Source: Gammaproteobacteria bacterium UBA6968 (GTDB lineage: Bacteria > Pseudomonadota > Gammaproteobacteria > Pseudomonadales > Azotimanducaceae). Taken from it: 25,401 nucleotides of DNA. The stretch's first letter is position 1. Each line of letters opens with the position of its first letter. Of this stretch, positions 1-6,436 are shown in pieces. The stretch is taken from assembly GCA_002450255.1 (NCBI GenBank), contig DJYW01000152.1, positions 10,055 through 35,455 on the forward strand. The letters are read 5' to 3'. The notes under the pieces were generated by a model, which was not told where the DNA came from, did no database searches, and was given only the letters and a program-made list of their open reading frames with translations. The translations under genes were made by a program, and so were the position numbers.

Positions 1-305
1 ATGCAAGCTCAGTGCCAACCTCGGTCATAAGGTAGGTCATAGCGCGCGGCGTAGTATCTATTTCCTCGGCACTATACAGCTACAGCTCGTCAATACGATG
101 TTAGATGGCACCTCTTCGAAGCACTTATTTTGACTATTTTGCAATGCGTTTGGGAATCGCGCTTGGCGGCCTCGAAAGCTCGCCCAAACACCTTTTTCAA
201 ACACTCTTTTCATGCGGCCTAACCGGTCGTGCGCTGCAGGTTTTAACAACCCGCGATTGAAAAAAAGGGCGTCACGACCTAGGATGCGCGACTCAATGGA
301 ATTGC
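1..305. other. Left-edge stretch with no gene I can support
   Basis: No convincing coding sequence is visible here. A 63-codon minus-strand frame (58-249) has no recognisable motif and lies in front of the tRNA gene, so I treat it as chance. The only functional element I see is the tRNA promoter near the right end, listed separately. Confidence 0.5.
257..285 (+). promoter_or_regulatory. Candidate sigma-70 promoter of tRNA-Val
   Basis: TTGAAA (257-262) and TAGGAT (280-285) are separated by exactly 17 bp. They match the sigma-70 consensus at 5/6 and 4/6 positions. The bases after the -10 box are GCGCG, a GC-rich discriminator of the kind found at stringently controlled stable-RNA promoters. 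Transcription would start near 292, about 14 nt before the mature tRNA. Seen by eye; no scoring was run. Confidence 0.6.
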
Positions 306-382
306 GGGCGATTAGCTCAGTTGGTTAGAGCGCAACGTTGACATCGTTGAGGTCACTGATTCGAATTCAGTATCGCCCACCA
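306..382 (+). tRNA. tRNA-Val (anticodon GAC)
   Basis: A complete 77-nt cloverleaf can be folded by eye. The acceptor stem pairs GGGCGAT with ATCGCCC, the D arm is GCTC/GAGC, and the anticodon stem CAACG/CGTTG encloses the loop TTGACAT. The T arm ACTGA/TCAGT encloses TTCGAAT. The discriminator base is A and the CCA end is encoded. The loop gives anticodon GAC, which reads GUC and GUU valine codons. No repeated copy of its 3' end is seen elsewhere in the window, so there is no sign of an integrated element here. Confidence 0.96.
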
Positions 383-513
383 TTTCAATTGATTTTCTTG
401 TGTCTTGCTCGCACCCTTTGCAGGATCGTCTCTCGCCTGTTGAGCCTCTTCTTGCCATCGATTTCCTTACTAAAGCTTGTTCTGTCTGCTGATCTAGCCT
501 GTGGGAACCGTCA

Positions 514-2553
514 TTAAGCGATCAGCTTCTGCTCCTTCAGACTTTGCAGTTGATCACGCACTAACGCTGCCTCTTCGAACTCCAGATTTTGTGCATGCTT
601 GAGCATTTTGGCTTCCAACTGCGCTAATAGTTTGCCCAGTGCTTTCGGATTGTCCGGTACGGCCACCGGAGCAGTAGCCGTCTTTTTGCGAGACCCTTTG
701 GCACTACCCGGCGCGCTGCGTGCCCCTTCCATGACGTCTGCAATCTCTTTACGAATGGTTTGCGGCACGATGCTGTGCTCCGCGTTATGCGCAATCTGCT
801 TGTCGCGTCGACGGTCTGTCTCGCGCATAGCTCGCTCCATCGAGCCGGTAATCGAATCGGCATAGAGAATGGCTTTGCCGTTAACGTTTCTGGCGGCGCG
901 GCCAACCGTCTGAATCAGGGAGCCCTCCGACCGTAAGAACCCTTCTTTATCAGCATCAAGGATCGCTACCAGGCTCACCTCGGGCATATCTAGTCCCTCA
1001 CGGAGCAGGTTGATACCAATCAGCACGTCAAATTCGCCCAGGCGCAGATCGCGAAGAATCTCCATGCGCTCAACGGCATCAATATCCGAGTGGAGGTAGC
1101 GCACTCGAATGCTTTGTTCATCAAGATACTCGGTCAGGTCCTCTGCCATACGCTTGGTTAGCGTGGTCACTAATACGCGTTCGCCCCTGTCGATGACTGG
1201 CCGCAATTGATCAAGCAAGTCCTCGACCTGATTTGATGCGGGACGGACTTCGACCTCCGGATCCACCAAGCCCGTCGGCCGCACCACCTGTTCAATAGTT
1301 TGTGCGCCATTCTTCTTTTCGTATGGACCCGGTGTCGCGGAAACAAAAATCATCTGCGGGGCGAGTCGTTCCCACTCTTCAAACCGCAGCGGCCGATTAT
1401 CCAATGCCGACGGGAGCCTAAACCCATAGTTAACCAAGGTCTCTTTGCGGGCGCGATCGCCCTTAAACATGCCGCCAATTTGGGGGACGGTAACGTGCGA
1501 TTCGTCGATCACTAGCAACGCATCGCTGGGCAAATAATCAAACAGGGTGGGCGGCGCATCACCAGGCTCGCGACCCGACAGATAACGCGAATAGTTTTCG
1601 ATGCCAGAGCAATAACCCAGTTCCTGAATCATTTCCAGATCAAAGCGGGTGCGCTGCTCGAGGCGCTGCGCCTCGACGAGTTTGTGATTTGCAGTGAGAT
1701 CCTTCAAGCGATCCTGAAGTTCGTCTTTGATGTCATCAATAACCGAGAGCAGACGCTCTCGCGGCGTCACATAGTGGCTCTTTGGATAGATCGTAAAACG
1801 CGGCACACGGTTCAAAATTTCACCGGTCAGCGGATCAAAAATACACAGCGACTCTACTTCATCGTCAAATAATTCGATGCGCACCGCGTCTTTTTCTGAT
1901 TCAGCCGGAAAGACATCGATCACATCGCCGCGCACCCGGTAAGTGCCGCGCTGAAACGCCATATCATTACGCGTGTACTGCAATTCTGTCAGGCGCCGCA
2001 AAATGACCCGCTGATCGAAGCGGTCTCCGCGATCCAAGTGCAACACCATCTGGTGGTAAGACTGGGGGTCGCCCAGGCCGTAAATGGACGATACTGACGC
2101 GACGATAATCGCATCGCGGCGCTCGAGGAGGGCCTTGGTTGCGGACAATCGCATCTGTTCAATGTGCGCGTTTATCGAAGCATCTTTTTCGATATAGGTA
2201 TCAGACGATGGCACGTAGGCTTCAGGCTGATAGTAGTCGTAATAAGAAACGAAGTACTCAACCGAGTTGTTGGGGAAAAAATCCCGGAACTCGCCATAAA
2301 GCTGGGCGGCCAATGTCTTGTTGGGAGCCATCACTAGCGTGGGACGCTGCACCCGGTCGATTACGTTGGCAATAGAATAGGTCTTGCCGGACCCAGTAAC
2401 ACCAAGCAGCGTCTGATGTGCTAAACCTGCTTCCAGCCCCTCCACCATTTTCTCGATGGCAGCGGGCTGGTCACCCGCCGGGTCGAATTTTGCCTGTACC
2501 TGTAACCTCGCGTCCTGCGGGCTAGGCATGTTGATTACTGATTTTTTCGCCAT
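514..2553 (-). CDS. uvrB: UvrB, excinuclease ABC subunit B
   Basis: UvrB is the damage-verifying, helicase-like subunit of bacterial nucleotide excision repair. It is loaded by UvrA and then recruits UvrC for incision. The product is 679 residues, close to the usual 670-680. Visible motifs are a Q-like FDPAGDQP near residue 23, Walker A GVTGSGKT (51-58), the tyrosine-rich beta-hairpin beginning [12 protein letters not shown], a Walker B-like IDESH near 348, the helicase motif-VI region QTVGRAARN, and a C-terminal UVR domain (about 640-675) that contacts UvrC. The ATG at 2553 is preceded closely by AGGA. A second ATG eight codons in is possible. No LexA box matching CTG-N10-CAG was found in the 130 bp upstream, so SOS control is not supported here. 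Confidence 0.98.
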   Translation of the reverse strand: MAKKSVINMPSPQDARLQVQAKFDPAGDQPAAIEKMVEGLEAGLAHQTLLGVTGSGKTYSIANVIDRVQRPTLVMAPNKTLAAQLYGEFRDFFPNNSVEYFVSYYDYYQPEAYVPSSDTYIEKDASINAHIEQMRLSATKALLERRDAIIVASVSSIYGLGDPQSYHQMVLHLDRGDRFDQRVILRRLTELQYTRNDMAFQRGTYRVRGDVIDVFPAESEKDAVRIELFDDEVESLCIFDPLTGEILNRVPRFTIYPKSHYVTPRERLLSVIDDIKDELQDRLKDLTANHKLVEAQRLEQRTRFDLEMIQELGYCSGIENYSRYLSGREPGDAPPTLFDYLPSDALLVIDESHVTVPQIGGMFKGDRARKETLVNYGFRLPSALDNRPLRFEEWERLAPQMIFVSATPGPYEKKNGAQTIEQVVRPTGLVDPEVEVRPASNQVEDLLDQLRPVIDRGERVLVTTLTKRMAEDLTEYLDEQSIRVRYLHSDIDAVERMEILRDLRLGEFDVLIGINLLREGLDMPEVSLVAILDADKEGFLRSEGSLIQTVGRAARNVNGKAILYADSITGSMERAMRETDRRRDKQIAHNAEHSIVPQTIRKEIADVMEGARSAPGSAKGSRKKTATAPVAVPDNPKALGKLLAQLEAKMLKHAQNLEFEEAALVRDQLQSLKEQKLIA

Positions 2554-2683
2554 TTTCCTGATTGTTTTGCAGTTGTCGACCTATTGTTAACGCCACAGGT
2601 GTTGAAGTTATGTGATGCCCCTCACGAAATACCCGACCCGTCACAAAATAGAAAACGCCTGCAATAAGTTCTAATGTGCACGC

Positions 2684-2920
2684 CTACTCTTCGGCGGCTG
2701 CGTCCCCTGCTGATTCTTCTTCTGCTGCTGCTTCTGCTGCTTCCGCTGCCGGTTCTTCCACCGGTGCCGCGGCGACCGAAAGCTTGATCAAATCATGCTC
2801 TGCAAGAATCTTGGTTTTTTCATCGCCGTTTACGGCGTTGCCGCTCGCATCTTTGATGGCGTAACGCTCATCGCGTCGTTGGAAAATAGTATACGCGTCC
2901 GCTTTTACAACAGTTTTCAT
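2684..2920 (-). CDS. Small acidic protein of unknown function with Ala/Glu-rich tail
   Basis: I do not recognise the family. The 78-residue product has a compact first half (about residues 1-50), starting MKTVVKADAYTIFQRRDERY, which looks like a real folded domain. The second half (about 48-78) is almost only Ala and Glu with a few Ser, Pro and Asp. I start at the ATG at 2920 because AAGGA (2928-2932 on the opposite strand) lies 7 nt upstream. An in-frame ATG at 2935 sits on the far side of that site and would give 83 residues. There is no signal peptide or membrane segment, so it is probably cytoplasmic. The tail is encoded by short imperfect GCT/TCT-type repeats that could slip. It lies on the same strand as uvrB, about 130 bp upstream, so co-transcription is possible but not shown. 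Confidence 0.7.
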   Translation of the reverse strand: MKTVVKADAYTIFQRRDERYAIKDASGNAVNGDEKTKILAEHDLIKLSVAAAPVEEPAAEAAEAAAEEESAGDAAAEE

Positions 2921-3344
2921 ATATGGATCCTTCATGCCAGTAACTGGGTGGCGCTGAGGTTAGCACATGCAGAGGCGCAAACTGCATTCCGTCATCGACA
3001 AAATCCCACAAAGCTGACTCGAATAACGTCACCACCAAACACCACATGACTTATAACGATATAGCGTTCCCTTTCTAGAAGCGGGTCGCTATTCCTTCGC
3101 ATTGGGTTAACATTCGCGGCTGTAATTTGAGAGAGTCATTGTGCCCGGCCCTTGCAACAGCCGTTTAGACCCCAGCCCGAATTAAAGACCGGCATAAGCT
3201 GATCCATACTTCACAACGCGAATCTCTGACGCGTATCGCTAAGGTCTCTGATTTCTTTGCGTTTGTTGACGTTCTTTAGCGGCTGAGCTTAGACCTCTTG
3301 CGGGTAAACCGCGAACACGTATAAGCCGCTCACCAGGAGAAAAC
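2921..3344. other. 424-bp divergent intergenic region between the small acidic gene and fpr
   Basis: No supportable gene is visible. The region separates a minus-strand gene from plus-strand fpr, so it must hold promoters for both. A TTGACG at 3266-3271 is a possible -35 box for fpr, but the -10 region 17 bp on (TTAGAC, 3289-3294) is poor. An inverted repeat in the fpr leader is listed separately. Confidence 0.5.
3278..3330 (+). repeat. Inverted repeat in the fpr leader, just before the ribosome binding site
   Basis: AGCGGCT (3278-3284) and AGCCGCT (3324-3330) are perfect 7-bp inverted arms. Between them is a smaller hairpin, GCGG (3300-3303) with CCGC (3309-3312), around GTAAA. The right arm ends a few bases before the fpr Shine-Dalgarno AGGAGA. 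It could be an RNA structure affecting translation or a protein-binding site. No experimental basis is known to me. Confidence 0.35.
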
Positions 3345-4100
3345 ATGGCTGCCTTAGTCGAAGAAAAAGTGACCGAAATCACTCACTGGAACGACACTTT
3401 GTTTTCGTTCAAAACCACGCGTGCTGATGCGTTTCGCTTTCACAACGGCCACTTTGTCATGCTGGGCCTAATGGTCGATGGTAAGCCGCTGCTGCGCGCC
3501 TACTCGATCGCTAGCGCAAACTACGACGATTATTTGGAATTTTTCTCGATCAAAGTCCAAGACGGCCCGCTGACCTCTCGGCTACAGCACCTGAGCATCG
3601 GCGACTCCGTTTTCATGAGCAAAAAATCTGTCGGCACGTTGGTTGCCGACGACCTTAATCCGGGCAAACGTCTGTTTTTGCTGGCAACCGGCACTGGCCT
3701 GGCACCCTTTTTAAGCATCACCAAAGATCCTGACGTCTACGAGCGCTTTGAGCGCATTGTGTTGGTGCACTGCGTTCGTCAAAAAAATGAACTCGCCTAT
3801 TACGATTATTTTACGAAGCAACTGCCCAATGATGAGTACCTCGGCGAAATGATCGCACCCAAGCTGACTTATTTACCGACTGTCACGCGGGAAACATTTA
3901 GCCAACAAGGGCGCATCACCGAATTGATCGAAAACGGCACCCTCGATCTGGATCCAGCCACGGACCGAGTAATGCTGTGCGGCAGCCAATTTATGCTTAA
4001 AGACGTTAGTGCGGCCCTAGATATGAGGGGCTTTACGGTGTCGCCGCAACAAGGCGCTCAAGGTGACTATGTAATTGAGCGCGCTTTTGTAGAGCAGTGA
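3345..4100 (+). CDS. fpr: Ferredoxin/flavodoxin-NADP+ reductase (Fpr type)
   Basis: This soluble FAD enzyme (EC 1.18.1.2) moves electrons between NADPH and ferredoxin or flavodoxin, feeding redox biosynthesis and oxidative-stress responses. The 251-residue product has the FAD-binding motif RAYSIAS (51-57), the segment KVQDGPLTSRL (70-80) near the isoalloxazine, the NADP-binding loop GTGLAPF (116-122), a CGSQFM segment near 212, and the C-terminal YVIERAFVE typical of Pseudomonas/Azotobacter Fpr. Those features separate it from plant-type FNR. The ATG follows CAGGAGA with good spacing. It appears monocistronic, because the next gene has its own promoter. In pseudomonads this gene is often redox-regulated, but I could not identify a specific operator here. 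Confidence 0.95.
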   Translation: MAALVEEKVTEITHWNDTLFSFKTTRADAFRFHNGHFVMLGLMVDGKPLLRAYSIASANYDDYLEFFSIKVQDGPLTSRLQHLSIGDSVFMSKKSVGTLVADDLNPGKRLFLLATGTGLAPFLSITKDPDVYERFERIVLVHCVRQKNELAYYDYFTKQLPNDEYLGEMIAPKLTYLPTVTRETFSQQGRITELIENGTLDLDPATDRVMLCGSQFMLKDVSAALDMRGFTVSPQQGAQGDYVIERAFVEQ

Positions 4101-4264
4101 TTCAAAAGGTAACTCACCACTAGCGGTCATTCGAGTACGCGCGAATCGCCTGCGACTGCACCACAATTATGCAGCGACGCGCTAATCGGTCCCAGTTTGA
4201 CTCGGACAGGCAGCCACCTGTCAACAAAAGCCGAGTAAGCGACGTTACGTTTAGTAACGATCTC

Positions 4265-4292
4265 TTGAAATCGACCAGCTTTCAATTAGTAT
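4265..4292 (+). promoter_or_regulatory. Candidate sigma-70 promoter of the gntR-MFP-RND operon
   Basis: TTGAAA (4265-4270, 5/6 consensus) and TAGTAT (4287-4292, 4/6) are 16 bp apart. The predicted start is near 4299. The four operator-like repeats begin on the last base of the -10 box and cover about -7 to +45, which is an ideal place for repression. The resulting leader before the first gene would be about 217 nt. Confidence 0.6.
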
Positions 4293-4347
4293 GCTCGGAC
4301 CATGATGATCCGACCATGACGGCCGGACCATTGTGGTCAGACCAAGT
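4292..4347 (+). promoter_or_regulatory. Array of four GntR/FadR-type operators, exact 14-bp period
   Basis: Four 11-mers start at 4292, 4306, 4320 and 4334: TGCTCGGACCA, TGATCCGACCA, CGGCCGGACCA and TGGTCAGACCA. Against TGGTC-N-GACCA they have 1, 1, 2 and 0 mismatches. The last is a perfect palindrome. GACCA is invariant in all four, followed mostly by TGA. This matches the TnGTnnnACnA pattern known for FadR-subfamily GntR operators, and the next gene encodes such a regulator. I infer autoregulation. Because 3 x 14 = 42 bp is close to four helical turns, sites 1 and 4 face the same side of the DNA. Confidence 0.75.
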
Positions 4348-4516
4348 CGAATGGATCAATCTCAGTCCGGGATACTTGGCGGACGAGGCTGCACGCGCGG
4401 CAACCCGATGCAAAGCGAGCGCGAACGCACCTTACGCGGATCTCGTACGACGCGTCTAACCCTTATTCGACTCACCGACTTCAATCCATTCCCAATCAAC
4501 TGAACCAAATTAACCT

Positions 4517-5272
4517 ATGGCAACCAAGCACGATCAAATTGCCGGCTCCCTTGTCTCTGACATTATCACCGGCCGTTACCGGGTCGGTGAACGTTTACCG
4601 TCAGAGCGCGACCTGTCGGAACGATTCACCGCCCACCGCGGCGCCGCGCGCGAAGCGATGAAAAAGCTGGAGCAACTCGGCCTAGCGGATGTAAAACCCG
4701 GCGGTGCTCGGGTGCGCGACCGCAGCGAGGCCAGCCTCGATATCATTGGCCACCTGCTGCGCGAGGGCGAACTGCCCGACCCGGAGTTAGTCGATCAAAT
4801 TTTGTTAGTCATCAGTGGCTTAATCACCATTGCCGCGCGGCAGCTTGTACAGACACAGTCACTCCCGGGAGATCACCGCGTATTGACTCTGCTGCAATCG
4901 TTGTATCAAGACGATCTGGATCGCGAAACACACAGCTTGCTGCGTCTGGAGCTCATGCAGGCGCTCTTAACCGGCAGTCAAAATCTCCCTCTGCAGTTGA
5001 TCGCCAAGACGCTCTTTAATCAACTCGCGCCAAGCGTTGTACCTTACATGCACGACCAAACCGAACCGGATCGACTGGCTTATAACCAATGCGCACGCGA
5101 GCTGGAACTGGCGCTACTGCAAACCGATCCCAACGCTGTGCAAGCAGCCTTGGAGAGATTCCATGAGCTGAATCGCACTACTTTTCGAGAAGCCTTTAAC
5201 CGGCATTCGCAAACTGCAGGCGACACCACTCAAACATTGAATACCAAATCAAAAGGGGCACATCTGCCATGA
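4517..5272 (+). CDS. GntR-family transcriptional regulator, FadR-like, of the RND efflux operon
   Basis: The 251-residue product has an N-terminal GntR winged helix (about 5-68) including LPSERDLSERF and REAMKKLEQLGL. R31, R41, R45 and G62 align with DNA-contacting positions of E. coli FadR (R35, R45, R49, G66). The rest is an all-helical effector domain of FCD/FadR_C type. Two of the usual FCD metal-binding histidines seem absent: LELMQALLTGSQN stands where a D-x3-H helix is expected, and YNQCARELELAL where an EH pair is expected. It may therefore bind a metal-independent ligand, as FadR binds acyl-CoA. Its stop overlaps the next start (ATGA, 5269-5272), so it is co-translated with the pump genes. 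It has almost no Shine-Dalgarno. The operator array upstream suggests self-repression. Confidence 0.9.
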   Translation: MATKHDQIAGSLVSDIITGRYRVGERLPSERDLSERFTAHRGAAREAMKKLEQLGLADVKPGGARVRDRSEASLDIIGHLLREGELPDPELVDQILLVISGLITIAARQLVQTQSLPGDHRVLTLLQSLYQDDLDRETHSLLRLELMQALLTGSQNLPLQLIAKTLFNQLAPSVVPYMHDQTEPDRLAYNQCARELELALLQTDPNAVQAALERFHELNRTTFREAFNRHSQTAGDTTQTLNTKSKGAHLP

Positions 5273-6435
5273 TGCGAACCATTGTTTTCCCAGCGCTCGC
5301 GTTACTCGGGGCTCTGTTAATTGCCGCTTCCTTAATGGCAACCGCGCCGGAATTGGTGCCCAGCGCATCAAAACCGATGCCCACTGCTGTGCGCGTAGTG
5401 ACTGTCCAACCGGATACCGTGCAACTCAGCGTGCACAGTCAGGGCACAGTGAACCCATCCGTCGAAAGCCAGCTGATTCCGGAGGTCTCCGGTCGCCTTG
5501 TCGAGAAATCTCCGAATCTGGTCGCCGGCGGTTATTTTGAAGCAGGCGACGAACTGGCCCGCATTGATGATCTTGACTACCGCAACAGCCGCGATCGCGC
5601 CAAAGCCTCTTTACTGCGGGCAGAGGCCGACTATGAACATGCCAAATTTGAGTACCAGCGCTTAGGCAGCCTGGCCGAACGCAAACTCACGTCGCGCTCC
5701 CAACTGGAAAACGCAATGCGCGTCTACCGCATGGCCAAGGCCACCTTTGACGACACGCGGGTTAACTTCGAGCAAGCCGAAGAAAATTTGAAGCGTACTG
5801 TGTTGTACGCGCCGTTCAGCGGCTTGGTTCGCAATGAGAAAATCGATATTGGACAATTTGTCTCGCGCGGCCAAACCATAGCTACGTTGTACGCAGCGGA
5901 CCAAGTCGAGATTCGGCTGCCAATCGCCGATAGACAACTCGCCTTTTTAAACCTCCCGCCAACCCAACGAGGTGCGCTGCCGGTGGCGCTGCAACCCAGC
6001 GTTACGCTGCATGCTAATTACGCCGGCCAAGCCCTGCGCTGGCAGGGCAAAGTGGTGCGAACTGAAGCTGAAATCGATATCAGCAGTCGCATGGTGCAAT
6101 TGGTGGCTAGCGTGGCAAACATGCCGGGACAAATTCCGCTTACCGTTGGACTCTTTGTCGAGGCCGACATTGAAGGCTTAGCAGCACAAGACGTGGTTTC
6201 GCTACCGCGATCGGCCTTGCGCAACGATAACAAAGTGTTGGTCGTCGATGCCCAAAATCGGCTGCAATTCCGCGATATCGTGCCACTGCGCATTTACAAA
6301 GACCGCGTGCTGGTTCGCCAAGGCCTTAAGGCTGGCGAGCGAGTTTGCGTTTCGCCGCTGCAAACTGCTGTGACAGGCATGCAGGTTGAACCCATTGAGG
6401 ATGCCAATCTCATCGCCGGTGAGGTAAGGGGCTAG
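5269..6435 (+). CDS. RND efflux periplasmic adaptor (membrane-fusion protein, HlyD/AcrA family)
   Basis: The adaptor links an inner-membrane RND pump to an outer-membrane channel. The 388-residue product begins with a hydrophobic segment (about 5-26) and has no lipobox cysteine, so it is probably anchored by an uncleaved helix or cleaved as a signal peptide. A lipoyl-like half (about 50-85, containing VSGRLVEKSPNLVAGGYFEAGD) precedes an alpha-helical hairpin (about 105-175). The second lipoyl half (YAPFSGLVRNEKIDIGQFV), a beta-barrel domain and a membrane-proximal domain follow. AAGGGG (5253-5258) lies 10 nt before the ATG at 5269; an immediately following ATG at 5272 is a less likely start. 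It overlaps gntR by 4 bp and ends 1 bp before the pump gene. Confidence 0.93.
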   Translation: MMRTIVFPALALLGALLIAASLMATAPELVPSASKPMPTAVRVVTVQPDTVQLSVHSQGTVNPSVESQLIPEVSGRLVEKSPNLVAGGYFEAGDELARIDDLDYRNSRDRAKASLLRAEADYEHAKFEYQRLGSLAERKLTSRSQLENAMRVYRMAKATFDDTRVNFEQAEENLKRTVLYAPFSGLVRNEKIDIGQFVSRGQTIATLYAADQVEIRLPIADRQLAFLNLPPTQRGALPVALQPSVTLHANYAGQALRWQGKVVRTEAEIDISSRMVQLVASVANMPGQIPLTVGLFVEADIEGLAAQDVVSLPRSALRNDNKVLVVDAQNRLQFRDIVPLRIYKDRVLVRQGLKAGERVCVSPLQTAVTGMQVEPIEDANLIAGEVRG

Positions 6436-6436
6436 T

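Larger units (their letters stand above)
4101..4516. other. 416-bp region upstream of gntR holding promoter, operators and a long leader
   Basis: Besides the promoter and operator array, I see no gene. A 96-codon plus-strand frame (4169-4459) runs straight through the promoter and operators, has no motif and no ribosome binding site, and is treated as chance. The leader from about 4299 to 4516 has no clear terminator-type hairpin. Confidence 0.5.

Noticed and set aside
58..249. 63-codon minus-strand frame left of the tRNA
   Set aside because: No motif, no clear ribosome binding site, and no support from its neighbours.
306..382. tRNA-Val as an integration site of a mobile element
   Set aside because: No integrase gene and no second copy of the tRNA 3' end were seen in the window.
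2139..2375. Plus-strand frames inside uvrB and similar antisense frames inside other large genes
   Set aside because: They are shadows of well-supported genes on the other strand and show no domain or start signal of their own.
2554..2590. LexA-like box upstream of uvrB (CTG...CAG)
   Set aside because: The spacing is CTG-N9-CAG; a LexA box of the E. coli type needs CTG-N10-CAG with an AT-rich alternating centre.
4302..4319. Mini-frame MMIRP at the predicted transcript start, as a leader peptide
   Set aside because: It is five codons long, made of operator repeats, and has no room for a ribosome binding site.
4169..4459. 96-codon plus-strand frame between fpr and gntR
   Set aside because: It runs through the promoter and the operator array, has no ribosome binding site and no recognisable motif.
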